NCBI GenBank assembly: GCA_002050235.1
Contig: MWST01000031.1
Coordinates: forward strand, 23,177-87,176
Source: Polyangiaceae bacterium UTPRO1
GTDB lineage: Bacteria; Desulfobacterota; Binatia; UTPRO1
Direction of reading: 5' to 3'
Length of the DNA: 64,000 nucleotides
Below, in pieces: positions 26,801-34,732 of the stretch (position 1 is the stretch's first letter; each line of letters begins with the position of its first letter). Position numbers and translations under genes: made by a program. The notes under the pieces are model-generated. The model saw only the letters and a program-made list of their open reading frames with translations. It searched no databases and had not been told where the DNA came from.

Positions 26801-27140
26801 CTACGGCAGCGTCGTGACCTTCGCCAACGACGGCGCGGGCGGCTTCGGCGGTAGCGGACGGCAGCACGTGCGCGGGCGCGAGAGTCCGCGCGGCATCTGC
26901 GCCGGCGACTTCGACGGCGATGGCCGCAGCGACGTCGCTGTCGCGAGCCTCGGCAGCAGCGACGTGATGGTTCTCTTCGGCAGCGGTGACGGCGGCTGGC
27001 GGGCCGATGAGCGCGTATTCCCGGCGGGTGGTCCGCTATCGGCGATATCGTGCAACGACGCCGACGGCGACGGTCGCACCGACATCGCCTTCGGACGGCG
27101 GACGGGCTCGGAGGTGGGCCTGATCCTCACCGGTCCGTAG
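23811..27140 (+). CDS. Large exported FG-GAP/VCBS repeat protein with one DUF4215 insert
   Basis: A 1109-residue exported protein; GGAG lies 7 bp before the ATG. Residues about 28-55 form a signal or anchor helix after a basic leader. The body is a long series of FG-GAP/VCBS calcium-binding repeats, each with a DxDxDGxxDxxV core such as DCDGDGLADVVV, DFDGDGRADIAI and DLNGDGVSDLVV, enough for two or more seven-bladed propellers. At about 479-505 a single DUF4215 cysteine-rich unit (CGNGILEGAEQCDDGN) is inserted between the two propeller halves. Such proteins are surface or extracellular adhesion scaffolds; no enzymatic site is visible. Confidence 0.85.
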   Translation: MSAPRTSFTPPPRRRPARQRVRTSRASVLVVTSLVVSALLSISVSTRPQTADAEVIAFDPTRAYPVGINPKGLSVGDCDGDGLADVVVAAQGSGELVVLRNVGDGTLEFGGGKTQVAQPVGAACGDFNGDGITDLAAVGRDGKITFYAGDGTGGFTDAGTRPAGVGPTSMVAADLNGDGHLDLLAVASTSQDATILLGTGTSALPLILRIRLPIDKPRAAAVADFDGDGRADIAIVGAEAPYIVVLYGDGIGFATRPTPIPEPFAGKRPTRGQSIAAADFDGDGRPDLAMLSDDHVVTLFIGRADGSFGFLDAFGVSSDAQAIALGDLNGDGVSDLVVLSSVTNSVQVFRATGHGAFALRPVVANGAVSNALGPVTSRTILGDPADAATAITQLLVADGAAKAVTLVEQGEAAKLLPRMLLPLADLPVAIALGDVDGDGIDDAAMVTQPLRGRRMQLRMLLGTTDGGFADVAASGRSTCGNGILEGAEQCDDGNTRDKDGCSRTCTIELGKTVVSLAFADLDGDGLQDLVVVDDRGRVSALFADGHGRIRAVRSIGIAKKRIPAAVADFTGDDIPDVIFPSRSRRSGALTLASNRGDGSFTLAALPVTTPIVGPLLAGDFDRNGFVDLAVGTKGGWSIRYNDGDGPVRGTVVPLAQPSKRVLAMTAADFDEDGWLDLLATVDPPNAPAQLFRGGAVGMAANAEPVKGVRPLSTPFTVDLDRDSHQDLVSCSSTTNLDCLVLYGDGRGKFGPAALPASSAIGREPRAAAAADFDGDGFADVVGISRRDHQAIVLFGGPASATSRRVLSAGMRPSDVTVLDLNDDGRLDIVVANEGSRDLSIFLNGGSRQFLALAPIRLPSVHNRSLGLIALAAGDINGDGLVDLAAVQAGGREGGVVTTFVNFPGIGLAATASLPVGNLTWGVALGQLNGDGVLDIVTANRSDDTFSVLLSQPDGGYTRTDYASGGGRPTDVAVADVNGDGLDDVIVANERVEPQNERYGSVVTFANDGAGGFGGSGRQHVRGRESPRGICAGDFDGDGRSDVAVASLGSSDVMVLFGSGDGGWRADERVFPAGGPLSAISCNDADGDGRTDIAFGRRTGSEVGLILTGP

Positions 27141-27227
27141 TCTGCACGGGCGTCGCCGGACCGGATGCCGCTGCCGTCGAGGCTGCCCACTGCGCGCGGA
27201 AGGCGCGGCAGCGCCGTCGCAACGGGC

Positions 27228-28778
27228 TCAGATGGCGCGCTCGCGTCCGGCCCAGTAAGGATCGCGGAGCTTGCGCTTGTAGAGCTTGCCGTTCGGATCG
27301 CGGGGCAGCTCGGGTATGAAGTCTATGGACTTCGGCACCTTGAACTTGGCGATCCGCTCCAGGCAGAAAGCGGTGATCTCGTCGGCTAGCGCGGATCCAG
27401 GCTCGACGCCGGGAGCTGGTTCGATGACCGCCTTCACGCTCTCGCCCCAGTCATCGTCGGGGACGCCGAAGACTGCCGCGTCGCCCACCTTCGGATGCGC
27501 GAGCAGGCACGCCTCGATCTCGCTCGGGTAGATGTTGGCCCCGCCCGAGATGATCATGTCGATCTTGCGGTCGCAGAGGAACAGGTAGCCGGCGTCGTCC
27601 AGGTAGCCGACGTCGCCGACCGTGAAGAAGCCGTCGCGGCGGTTGGCGTCGGTCTTGGTCTTGTCCCCGTGGTATTCGAAGTCCTGGACTCCGAGCTTCA
27701 TGTAGACCGTACCGGGGGTGCCGGGCGGCAGTGCGGCGCCCGCGTCATCGAGGATGCGGATCTCGGAGCCTGCCCACGCCCGCCCGACAGTGCCCGGGCG
27801 CTCCAACCACTCCTGCGGCGTAACCAGCGTGCCCCCGCCTTCGCTGGCGGCGTAGTACTCGTAGATGGTCGGACCCCACCAGGCGAGCATACGGCGCTTC
27901 ACGTCGACTGGGCAGGGCGCCGCGGCGTGTACGACGTGGCGCAGCGAGCCGACGTCGTATCTGGCCTTCACGTCTTCCGGGAGCGCCAGAAGGCGGTGGA
28001 ACTGCGTCGGGACCATGTGGGTGGTGGTTACCCGATCACGCGCGATCGCCGTCAGCGCCTCCTCCGGCGTCCACTTGTCCATGACCGAGAGCGTGTGACC
28101 GTAGTGCAGAGAGCAGCCGGCGAAGACGAGCACGGCCGTGTGATAGAGCGGCGAGCCGACCAGGTGGACGCCCTGATCGCGCGGCGCGATGCCGAACATG
28201 GCGAGAAGCATTGCGAACATCGACCCCACCGCATCGGGATCGAACGGCATGAGCGCGCGGCGCACCCCCTTCGGTCGGCCGGTCGTGCCCGAAGTGTAGT
28301 TCATCACCTGACCGGCCGTGCGCTCGACTGGCGGAGTAGCGGGCATGCCCGCAGTCAGTTCAGCGTCGGGCCGGAAGCCGGGGATCGCACCGACGGCGAA
28401 GCAGCTCGAGGGCGCGAGCTGCGCCTCGTCGGCGCCGGCCTTGGCGATGGCGGCGAAGCGACTGTCGGCGACGAAGGCCTTGGCGCCGGAGTCGGCGAGT
28501 ATATAGGCGATCTCGGGGCCGGCGAGGTGGTGGTTGATCGGCACCAGATAGAGCCCCGACTGGGTCGCCGCTAGATAGAGCTCGATCATCGGCGCGCCGT
28601 TCGGCAGGAGCGTCGCGACGACGTCGCCTTGGACGAGGCCGAGCCCGCGTAGCCCGTGCACCAGCTGATTGGAGCGTGCGTGCAGCTCGCCGGCGGAGAC
28701 GCAGGCGCCGTCCGGCGTCACGAGCGCGACGTGTTCGGGGTGTGCAGTGGCGAGCTTCCAGAATCCGAGCTCACTCAT
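27228..28778 (-). CDS. Acyl-CoA synthetase (FadD-type AMP-forming ligase)
   Basis: A 516-residue ANL-superfamily ligase with motif A3 YTSGTTGRPKG (161-171), A5 region YEYYAASEGGG, A7 GDVGYLDD, A8 KIDMIISGGANIYPSEIE and the A10 lysine K498 in PNGKLYKRKLR. It activates a carboxylic acid to its CoA thioester through an acyl-adenylate. The overall pattern is closer to FadD4-type ligases than to FadD3 or FadD19. It lies 30 bp after the LLM oxidoreductase gene and is probably co-transcribed with it from the promoter carrying the KstR-like operator. The substrate is unknown; a sterol- or terpene-derived acid fits the context. Confidence 0.88.
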   Translation of the reverse strand: MSELGFWKLATAHPEHVALVTPDGACVSAGELHARSNQLVHGLRGLGLVQGDVVATLLPNGAPMIELYLAATQSGLYLVPINHHLAGPEIAYILADSGAKAFVADSRFAAIAKAGADEAQLAPSSCFAVGAIPGFRPDAELTAGMPATPPVERTAGQVMNYTSGTTGRPKGVRRALMPFDPDAVGSMFAMLLAMFGIAPRDQGVHLVGSPLYHTAVLVFAGCSLHYGHTLSVMDKWTPEEALTAIARDRVTTTHMVPTQFHRLLALPEDVKARYDVGSLRHVVHAAAPCPVDVKRRMLAWWGPTIYEYYAASEGGGTLVTPQEWLERPGTVGRAWAGSEIRILDDAGAALPPGTPGTVYMKLGVQDFEYHGDKTKTDANRRDGFFTVGDVGYLDDAGYLFLCDRKIDMIISGGANIYPSEIEACLLAHPKVGDAAVFGVPDDDWGESVKAVIEPAPGVEPGSALADEITAFCLERIAKFKVPKSIDFIPELPRDPNGKLYKRKLRDPYWAGRERAI

Positions 28779-28808
28779 GGAGGCGGAGTCCTTTCTTCGA
28801 CGATGCGA

Positions 28809-29807
28809 TCAGAGGGCAGCTTCGGCGAGCAGGCGTAGCGTCGCGGCGTCGCGGGTGCCAGCGAGGATCGTCGTCACCGGGCTCTCCCGCCACACTTGCA
28901 GGCGGTCGCGAATGCGCTCCGGCGGACCGACGAGCGAGACCTCGTCGGCGAGTCGATCGGGTACGGCGGCGACGGCCTCGGCACGCTTGCCCTCGAGGAA
29001 CAGCTTCTGCACCGCCTTCGCCTCCTCCTCGAACCCGAGGCGCCCGATCAGGTTCAGATGGAAGTTCTTGGCGGCCGCTCCCATGCCGCCGATGTAAAAG
29101 GCGAGCATCCATTTGACAGGGACGAGAGCCGAGGCGAGATCGTCGGCGATCACGACGGTGACCGGGCAGGCGATGTCGAAGCCCGGTTTCAGGTTCCTCA
29201 AGGAGTCGGCGTAGACGTCCTGGCGGAACGGCGAGTAGAAGAGCGGTAGCCAGCCGTCGGCGATCTCGGTCGCCATCCTGACGTTCTGCGGCCCCTCGGC
29301 GCCGAGGTAGATGGGGATGTCGGTGCGGCGCGGCCGGACGATGAGCTTCAGCGGCTTGCCGAGACCCGTGCCGCCGCGGAGCGGCAGCTGGTAGTGATCG
29401 CCCTGGAACGTGACCGGCCCGTCGCGCCGGAGCATCTCGCGAACCAGCGCCACGAACTCGCGCGTGCGACCCATGGGCTTCGGAAAGGGCTGGCCGTACC
29501 AGCCCTCTACGACCTGCGGCCCCGAGACGCCGATGCCGAGGATGAGGCGCCCGTTGCTCAGGTGGTCGATAGTAGCCGCTGTCATCGCCACGCAGGCGGG
29601 AGTGCGGGCTGCCATCTGCATGATGCCGGTGCCGAGCCTGATCCTGGTCGTGCGGGCTCCCACCCAGCAGAGCGGGGAGAAGACGTCGGAACCGTAGGCC
29701 TCCGCGGTCCAGACCGAGTCGTAGCCCAGGCGCTCCGCTTCCAGGACGAGCTCCGTCGGATCCCATGGGTCGGGCATCCAGTAGCCGAGCATCAAGCCGA
29801 GGCGCAT
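28809..29807 (-). CDS. LLM-class (F420-dependent) oxidoreductase, Rv3520c-like
   Basis: A 332-residue luciferase-like monooxygenase-fold enzyme. The start ATG at 29807 follows CGGAGGA. Conserved segments are RLGLMLGYW at the N-terminus, TAEAYGSDVF, TIDHLSNGRLILGIGVSGPQ (cofactor and barrel) and WYGQPFPKPMGRTREF. These match Rv3520c, an F420-type oxidoreductase of the mycobacterial sterol regulon. F420 as cofactor is typical of this branch but cannot be proved here. It is first in a two-gene unit with the acyl-CoA synthetase, directly downstream of the KstR-like site. Confidence 0.87.
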   Translation of the reverse strand: MRLGLMLGYWMPDPWDPTELVLEAERLGYDSVWTAEAYGSDVFSPLCWVGARTTRIRLGTGIMQMAARTPACVAMTAATIDHLSNGRLILGIGVSGPQVVEGWYGQPFPKPMGRTREFVALVREMLRRDGPVTFQGDHYQLPLRGGTGLGKPLKLIVRPRRTDIPIYLGAEGPQNVRMATEIADGWLPLFYSPFRQDVYADSLRNLKPGFDIACPVTVVIADDLASALVPVKWMLAFYIGGMGAAAKNFHLNLIGRLGFEEEAKAVQKLFLEGKRAEAVAAVPDRLADEVSLVGPPERIRDRLQVWRESPVTTILAGTRDAATLRLLAEAAL

Positions 29808-29844
29808 GCGTGAATCCTCCGAGAAATGCGTTTCGCCGCGGAAG

Positions 29845-29858
29845 TAGAACACGTTCTA
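29845..29858. promoter_or_regulatory. KstR-like operator (TAGAACACGTTCTA)
   Basis: Arms TAGAAC and GTTCTA are exact inverted repeats around AC, fitting the mycobacterial KstR operator pattern TnnAACnnGTTnnA. Flanking GAA and TTC extend the symmetry to ten positions per side with one mismatch. It lies 37 bp upstream of the Rv3520c-like gene start, where a TetR-family repressor would block transcription. The nearby FdxD-like ferredoxin is also a KstR target in mycobacteria. No regulator gene is in the window. That a KstR homologue binds it is inference. Confidence 0.65.
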
Positions 29859-30005
29859 ATTCCGGAGGCAATCGCAGGTTCCCGGAGCGCCACCCCGGCG
29901 GCGTACTGCCGGGCCGTACGCTCGGCCGCGCCCGCGGCAACGGCCGGGCGGGAGGCCCTCGTTCGAGCGCCGAGCGGGGCGAGGGGAGCAGGGAGTCAGT
30001 CGCCC

Positions 30006-30200
30006 TCAGTCGTCGCGCAGCGATAGAGCCTGGCGCGGACAGCGTGCGACGGCAGCTTCGATGTTGGCGCGTTGCGATGCGGGCGGGTCCGCGACCAGGA
30101 CGCGCACCAGATCGTCGTCGCCGACAGCGAAGATCTCGGGGGCGACTCGCACACAGACGGCATTTCCTTCGCAGAGCGCGTGATCGACGATGATGCGCAT
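30006..30200 (-). CDS. fdxD: FdxD-like 3Fe-4S ferredoxin
   Basis: A 64-residue ferredoxin with C10, C16 and C54-P. The second cysteine position of the usual 4Fe-4S set is replaced by N13 (CEGNAVC), which predicts a 3Fe-4S cluster as in ferredoxins serving bacterial cytochromes P450. Size and N-terminus resemble mycobacterial FdxD (Rv3503c), encoded beside the sterol side-chain genes. GGAGGAA precedes the ATG at 30200. No P450 is in this window, so its partner must be elsewhere. Confidence 0.87.
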   Translation of the reverse strand: MRIIVDHALCEGNAVCVRVAPEIFAVGDDDLVRVLVADPPASQRANIEAAVARCPRQALSLRDD

Positions 30201-30301
30201 TACTTCCTCCGTCGCGGAGTCGCTGGCGGCGCGCAGAGTGCACCGCCCACCGTGCCCGGTCAACCGTAGTTGCGGCGCGGCTTCCGTTGCGGCGCTGCTT
30301 G

Positions 30302-30332
30302 ACAAGCGCGAAGCGCGCTGCGTACAGCGGGC
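30302..30332 (+). promoter_or_regulatory. Possible sigma-70-type promoter for the HSD-like SDR
   Basis: TTGACA begins near 30299 and is followed after about 18 bp by TACAGC, about 70 bp before the ATG at 30401. The -35 is a perfect consensus; the -10 is poor. This 200-bp region is shared with the divergent ferredoxin gene. It also contains CAACCGTAGTTG at 30261-30272, an inverted repeat with a 4-bp spacer that could be an operator. Confidence 0.3.
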
Positions 30333-30400
30333 GGCGTGAGCAAGCGGAGGACGACCGCCGGTACGCTCGCCTCGCGGACGTCGGCTGCGGCGGCGGGGCG

Positions 30401-31171
30401 ATGAGCGGCGGCGGACAGCTTGCGGGCAAGATCGCGCTCGTCACCGGCGCGGCGCGCGGGCAGGGCGAGGCCGAAGCGCGGCTCTTTGCGGCGGAAGGCG
30501 CGCAGGTGGTACTCGGCGACGTGCTCGACGACGAGGGCGAGCGCGTCGCTGCCGCGATCGGAACTGCGGCGTGGTACTGTCACCACGACGTCAGCGACGA
30601 GGAGAGCTGGACGCGCTTCGTCGCTGCGGCGACCGAGCGCTTCGGAGCGCCGGACATACTGGTGAACAACGCCGGTATCCTGCGTATCGGACCGATCGCT
30701 TCGATGGCGTTCGCGGAGTACCGGCGCGTCGTCGAGGTGAATCAGTTCGGGTGCTTTCTCGGGATGCGCGCGGTCGTACCGGGCATGGCCGCAAAGGGCG
30801 GCGGGGCGATCGTGAACGTCTCGTCGGCCGCCGGCTTCCAGGGCATAGCCGGACTCGCCGCCTACGTTTCGAGCAAGTTCGCGATCCGCGGCCTCACGAA
30901 GACAGCGGCGCTGGAGCTCGGAGCGCTGGGAATCCGGGTGAACGTGATCTGCCCCGGAGGCATCGACACGGCCATGGGGCGCGGCGACGACTTCGCCGCC
31001 GTCGACGGGCCCGACGTCTTTGCCGGTCTGCCGATCCCGCGCATCGGCCGCGCCGACGAAGTGGCGCGTGCGGCCCTCTTCCTCGCTTCCGACGCGTCAT
31101 CGTATTGCACGGGCTCCGAGCTCGTCGTCGACGGCGGGATGTTGGCGGGGCCGGCGTGGGGGCAGGTCTGA
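30401..31171 (+). CDS. SDR resembling 3-alpha/20-beta-hydroxysteroid dehydrogenase
   Basis: A 256-residue classical SDR with TGAARGQG (15-22), D40 after beta-2 (NAD(H) preference), NNAG (89-92), S141/S142, Y155 and K159. The tail SYCTGSELVVDGGMLAG is typical of NAD-dependent hydroxysteroid and cyclohexanol dehydrogenases; the closest recalled type is 3-alpha/20-beta-HSD, such as mycobacterial FabG3 (Rv2002). It is followed 29 bp later by an acetoacetate-decarboxylase-like gene and diverges from the FdxD-like gene. The oxidised substrate is probably an alicyclic or steroid alcohol, inferred from family and neighbours. Confidence 0.85.
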   Translation: MSGGGQLAGKIALVTGAARGQGEAEARLFAAEGAQVVLGDVLDDEGERVAAAIGTAAWYCHHDVSDEESWTRFVAAATERFGAPDILVNNAGILRIGPIASMAFAEYRRVVEVNQFGCFLGMRAVVPGMAAKGGGAIVNVSSAAGFQGIAGLAAYVSSKFAIRGLTKTAALELGALGIRVNVICPGGIDTAMGRGDDFAAVDGPDVFAGLPIPRIGRADEVARAALFLASDASSYCTGSELVVDGGMLAGPAWGQV

Positions 31172-31200
31172 GCCGTCGCGCGGAGCTCCCGATCCGTATA

Positions 31201-31926
31201 GTGCAGGGTCGAGAGCTGCGCCTGCCGGTCGTCGTCCGGAGAGCAGTGGCCATGTCGGCCATGTTTCCGGTGCGCTCGGGCGCGGTCCGCCGGCTGCTGC
31301 CGACGCCGCGGCTCCGCCCCGCCGAGTGGCTTCCCGGCTGGGCGATCTGCGTGCTCGCGGCCATCGAGTACGAAGACAACGATCTCGGACGCTACAACGA
31401 GGTGGGCGTGAGCTTCCTGGTGACGTACGGTCCGCGACCGGCGCTTCCGACATTCGGATTCGTGAACGCCTTGCGGCGAGGCACGCTCGGCGCCTACGTC
31501 CACCGACTGCCGGTGACGACGAGCTTCTCGCGCGATGCCGGCCGGGACATCTGGGGCTTTCCGAAGACCCTCGCGGCCATCACGTTCGAGGACGCCGGCG
31601 ACCGCCGCGTCTGCCGGCTAGCCGCCGACGGCGTCGAAGCGCTGACACTGACGATGCGGCGCGGAGGGACGCGCAGCTTCGCCGAGATCCCGCAGGACGC
31701 CTACGCTTGGCGTGACGGGATGCTCTTCAAGACGCCGTCACGGATGCGCGCCGCCGAGGTCGGCTTCCGCCTCGGCGGCGCCGTGGTCGCACTCGGCGCC
31801 CACCCGATGGCGGACGAGCTGCGGACCCTCGGCTTTCCGCGGCGGGCCCTGGGCTCGACGTGGTTCGGTCACTGGCAAGCGACCTTCGACGATGCGCAGG
31901 TACTGGCGGGTGACTCGGCCGCGTGA
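31201..31926 (+). CDS. Acetoacetate decarboxylase-fold protein
   Basis: A 241-residue protein with the acetoacetate decarboxylase (ADC) fold: EYEDNDLGRYNEVGVSFLV and DIWGFPKTLAAITFE match the family's core strands, and the lysine in GFPK lies where the Schiff-base lysine region is found. The GTG at 31201 was taken as start; an internal ATG at 31252 would remove conserved N-terminal strands. Many ADC-like proteins do not decarboxylate acetoacetate and act on larger beta-keto acids or bind ligands. Its place after the hydroxysteroid-like SDR suggests a linked role in processing a keto product. Confidence 0.75.
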   Translation: MQGRELRLPVVVRRAVAMSAMFPVRSGAVRRLLPTPRLRPAEWLPGWAICVLAAIEYEDNDLGRYNEVGVSFLVTYGPRPALPTFGFVNALRRGTLGAYVHRLPVTTSFSRDAGRDIWGFPKTLAAITFEDAGDRRVCRLAADGVEALTLTMRRGGTRSFAEIPQDAYAWRDGMLFKTPSRMRAAEVGFRLGGAVVALGAHPMADELRTLGFPRRALGSTWFGHWQATFDDAQVLAGDSAA

Positions 31927-31943
31927 AGGCGCGGCGCAGCGTA

Positions 31944-32552
31944 TCAGACTGCGCCGGTCGCGGACGGCATGCCGTCGTCGTCGAGATGCGCGGTGCAGGC
32001 GAGCAAGCGCACCGTCCAGGGCGGAGTCGGTTCGATCTCGGTGAGCGCGGTGTTGCCCCAGAGGACGGGTGCGGAGCTGCCGGGGACGAGGGCGACATGC
32101 CGCTCCACTAGCGCCCGGCAGACGAGGCCGTGGGTGACGACAGCGAGATGTCCGCCGGTAGCGGCAGCGAGCGCGGCAACCCGGCTCCAGGCGGCGGCGA
32201 CCCTGGCGTAGAAGACCGTCCACGTCTCGCCGTTCGGCGGTGCGTAGTCGGCGGCGAAGGGGTCGCCGCCGATCGAGTCGTAGGGGGCGCCGCGAATGTC
32301 CCCGAAGTCGCGCTCGCGCAGCAGCGGCTCGAGCAGCAGCGGCGCCCCGGTAGCGGTGCCGATGGCCGCGGCGGTTTCGACGGCGCGCGCGAGATCGCTG
32401 CTCACGATGCCGGAGACGCCGAGCGCTGCCAGGCGGTCCGCGAGCCTCTGCGCCTGTTGCCGCCCGCGCTCCGAGAGCGGCGTCTCCGGACGTTGGAACA
32501 CCCGGGCGGCGTTCAGCCGGGTCTCGCCATGGCGGACGACGTAGATGGCCAT
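31944..32552 (-). CDS. Histidine phosphatase (phosphoglycerate mutase-like)
   Basis: A 202-residue histidine phosphatase with the RHG motif at 7-9 (phospho-acceptor H8), TPLSERGRQQAQRLADRL, SSDLARAVETA, and a second histidine in VVTHGLVCRAL. Short members of this group include CobC/alpha-ribazole phosphatase and broad phosphatases; the substrate cannot be fixed. It converges with the ADC-like gene, 17 bp away. Confidence 0.88.
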   Translation of the reverse strand: MAIYVVRHGETRLNAARVFQRPETPLSERGRQQAQRLADRLAALGVSGIVSSDLARAVETAAAIGTATGAPLLLEPLLRERDFGDIRGAPYDSIGGDPFAADYAPPNGETWTVFYARVAAAWSRVAALAAATGGHLAVVTHGLVCRALVERHVALVPGSSAPVLWGNTALTEIEPTPPWTVRLLACTAHLDDDGMPSATGAV

Positions 32553-32869
32553 CGCCGGAGCGTAGCAGGCGACCGCACGGCCGTCACGGCAGCTGCGGGC
32601 GCAGCGCCCGCGGTGCCGTTGCCTTGCTGCCGCCGCAGCGCTTCCTGCCGGCGGGCGCGAAGCCCTCGGCCGCGGGCCGCTCGTCGCGCCGCTCGCGAGC
32701 TGCGCCGCGGGCGGCCGCTGCTTCGCTTGCTGCCGCCGCGCAGAGAGCCCTGCGCCGCGAGGTGGGCGCGGGGGTGTTGGCGAGCGGGCCAAGGTCGTGG
32801 AGCGGCGGGTTGCCGCCGCGTGCGTCCTGCTTCCGGAGGACGCACGCGACGGAGCCGGGCGCCCGCAGC
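32553..32869. other. 317-bp intergenic region
   Basis: No gene is supported here. The sequence is extremely GC-rich with low-complexity GCC/GCG runs that keep frames open by chance. The only clear structure is the hairpin at 32817-32848, described separately. Confidence 0.5.
32817..32848 (-). terminator. Perfect 11-bp stem-loop after the dockerin-repeat gene
   Basis: CGCGTGCGTCC (32817-32827) and GGACGCACGCG (32838-32848) are exact complements around a 10-base loop. It starts 22 bp past the stop of the minus-strand dockerin gene. There is no T-tract, which is common for terminators in GC-rich genomes, so a terminator or 3' stabiliser is likely. Confidence 0.55.
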
Positions 32870-33808
32870 TCAACCGAGCGGAGTCAGCTCGCCGGTAGCG
32901 AGGTCGAGCCGGTAGTCGCGCTCGCTCGCGTCGTCGCCGACCACGTGCACGGTGGCGGTGGAGCTGCCGCCCTCGACGACGATCTCCGCGGTCGCGAGGG
33001 CGAAGCTGTCGCTCGTGTCCTCGGCGGTGATCGCTCCGGAGAGGAGGCGGTTGTCGCCGTCGACCGTCAGGTGGTCGCAGGTGATGCGGAAGATCTCGGC
33101 GCCGCCATGGCCGCTGCGTATCGCCACCGGACCGCCGTCGATGACGAAACCGCCGCCGAGGCGCGGCGTACCGTTCAAGGCGCCGGCGAATTCGACCGCG
33201 CGGCTGCTCGTGCGGTCGGTGACGACGAGGGCGAAGTCGACGCTGACGCCCGTAAGGCTCGCCGTGGCCCGGATGGAGCCATCGAACTGAAAGCTGCCGA
33301 TGCCGGATTCGCTGACCCGGCAGGCGGCGAACGTGACCGTCGCTTCGAAGCCCGCGTACGACGTCGTCCGTGAGCCGCCGTCCTCGCAGTCCCCGGTGCC
33401 GGCGGGGTGCGCCGCGGTCGTCGATGCGATGCTGACGTTCGGCACCTCCCTGAGCGCCAGGGAGAGGAACGGGACCAGCACGTCGGTGATCTGCGCGAGG
33501 TCGGCTGCGCCGTCACCCTGGTCCGGGCAGTTCTCGGCGACCGTGAGGCCGGCAGCCTTGCGGAGCACGTTCACGCCGTCGCTGACCGTGACCGTGCCGC
33601 TGCCGTCGATGTCGCAGCTCCCCGGCTGCGCGGCGCAGGCCGACGACAGGCCGGCGGCGCTGCGCAGCACCTGGACGCCGTCGCTGACCGTGACGTTGCC
33701 GTTGCCGTCGGCGTCGCCGCAGACGGCGGCGCCGGCGTTGGCGGCGAGCAGAGCGCCGAGCGTGAGCGCGACGGCTGCGGCTGCCATGTTTCGTACCCGA
33801 TTCTCCAT
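32870..33808 (-). CDS. Exported protein with paired dockerin type I-like calcium repeats
   Basis: A 312-residue protein with GAGGAGGAG before ATG 33808 and a signal peptide (about 1-30, ending in NAGA). Two dockerin-like repeats follow, GDADGNGNVTVSDGVQVLR and CDIDGSGTVTVSDGVNVLR, each with a calcium loop and helix. The remaining 220 residues are a beta-rich domain with three or four cysteines and no known signature. Dockerins bind cohesins; a cohesin-like exported protein is encoded at 38.5 kb. The domain could instead be a calcium-stabilised surface module. Confidence 0.78.
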   Translation of the reverse strand: MENRVRNMAAAAVALTLGALLAANAGAAVCGDADGNGNVTVSDGVQVLRSAAGLSSACAAQPGSCDIDGSGTVTVSDGVNVLRKAAGLTVAENCPDQGDGAADLAQITDVLVPFLSLALREVPNVSIASTTAAHPAGTGDCEDGGSRTTSYAGFEATVTFAACRVSESGIGSFQFDGSIRATASLTGVSVDFALVVTDRTSSRAVEFAGALNGTPRLGGGFVIDGGPVAIRSGHGGAEIFRITCDHLTVDGDNRLLSGAITAEDTSDSFALATAEIVVEGGSSTATVHVVGDDASERDYRLDLATGELTPLG

Positions 33809-33852
33809 CTTCCGCTCCTCCTCGAAAGTAATGTCCCGCACCGGGCGGGAGG

Positions 33853-34644
33853 TCAGAGGCCGCTCGCCATCTTGACCGGCCAGTTGGAGGCGACCGTTCC
33901 GCCGTCGACCTCGAAGACCTTGCCGGTGATCCAGCTGCCGGCAGGCGAAGCCAGGTAGAGGACCGCGAGCGCTATGTCCTCGGGCGTTCCGAGCCGTCCC
34001 AGCGGCGTCATGGCAGTCATCTGTCGCTGCATCTCCGGCATCGCCTTCAGGAACGATCCCAGGGCTTCGGTCACCGTCGCGCCGACGGCGAGAGCGTTGA
34101 CCCGGATCTGCGGCGCCCATTCGCAGGCGAGAAGTCGCGTCATGTGGGAGAGGGCCGCTTTCGCGGTGCCGTAGGCGACGAAGCCCGGATCCACCAGGCG
34201 CGCCATCGCGCTCGAGACGTTGACGATGGCGCCGCCCTCCTTGGCGAGGTGCGGAGCGCAGAGCTTGCTCAACTGGAATGCGGTCCCGACGTTGAAGTGG
34301 AACGTGGCTTCGAGATCGTGCAGATCCAGGTGCAGAGCGGGGCTCGGCGCCGCGCCGCCGGCGTTGTTGACGAGCACGTCGATGCGTCCGAAGGTCGTCA
34401 CCGTCGCGTCCACGAGTCGGGTGAGCTGGGCGCTGTCGTTGACGTCGGTCGCGATCGCGAGCGCTTCGACCCCGGTTGCGCGGACGGCGGCCGCCGCGGC
34501 CTCGAGCTTTGCAGCGGTGCGCGCTGCGAGTACGACGCGGGCGCCCGCCTCGGCGAGGGCGAGAGCGGCGCCGCGGCCGATCCCGGCGCTGGCGCCGGTG
34601 ACGATGGCGACCTTGCCGGGCATCTTGAAGCGGTCCAGGATCAA
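33853..34644 (-). CDS. Short-chain dehydrogenase/reductase (SDR)
   Basis: A 263-residue SDR with TGASAGIG (16-23), R42 after beta-2 (NADP(H) likely), NNAG (93-96), S144/S145, Y158 and K162. A TTG at 34644 is taken as start because the leader MILDRF recurs in related SDRs; the next ATG is at 34623. It is 44 bp upstream of the dockerin-repeat gene on the same strand. The substrate is unknown. Confidence 0.83.
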   Translation of the reverse strand: MILDRFKMPGKVAIVTGASAGIGRGAALALAEAGARVVLAARTAAKLEAAAAAVRATGVEALAIATDVNDSAQLTRLVDATVTTFGRIDVLVNNAGGAAPSPALHLDLHDLEATFHFNVGTAFQLSKLCAPHLAKEGGAIVNVSSAMARLVDPGFVAYGTAKAALSHMTRLLACEWAPQIRVNALAVGATVTEALGSFLKAMPEMQRQMTAMTPLGRLGTPEDIALAVLYLASPAGSWITGKVFEVDGGTVASNWPVKMASGL

Positions 34645-34732
34645 CGGGCAGCGCCTCGGGGCAGTAAGCGGCGTGCGGTAGTCACTGGCGTCGCCACGCG
34701 CCCGCTACGCCGGAAGGTTGCGGAACGCCGGC

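Noticed and set aside
27228..28778. FadD3 (HIP-CoA ligase)
   Set aside because: Length is similar but motif context looks more like FadD4-type ligases, and it is not in the ipd operon. Left as generic acyl-CoA synthetase.
30261..30272. CAACCGTAGTTG as a second KstR-like operator
   Set aside because: AAC and GTT are separated by 4 bp, not 2, and the flanking T/A positions do not fit. It may be another operator but not this pattern.
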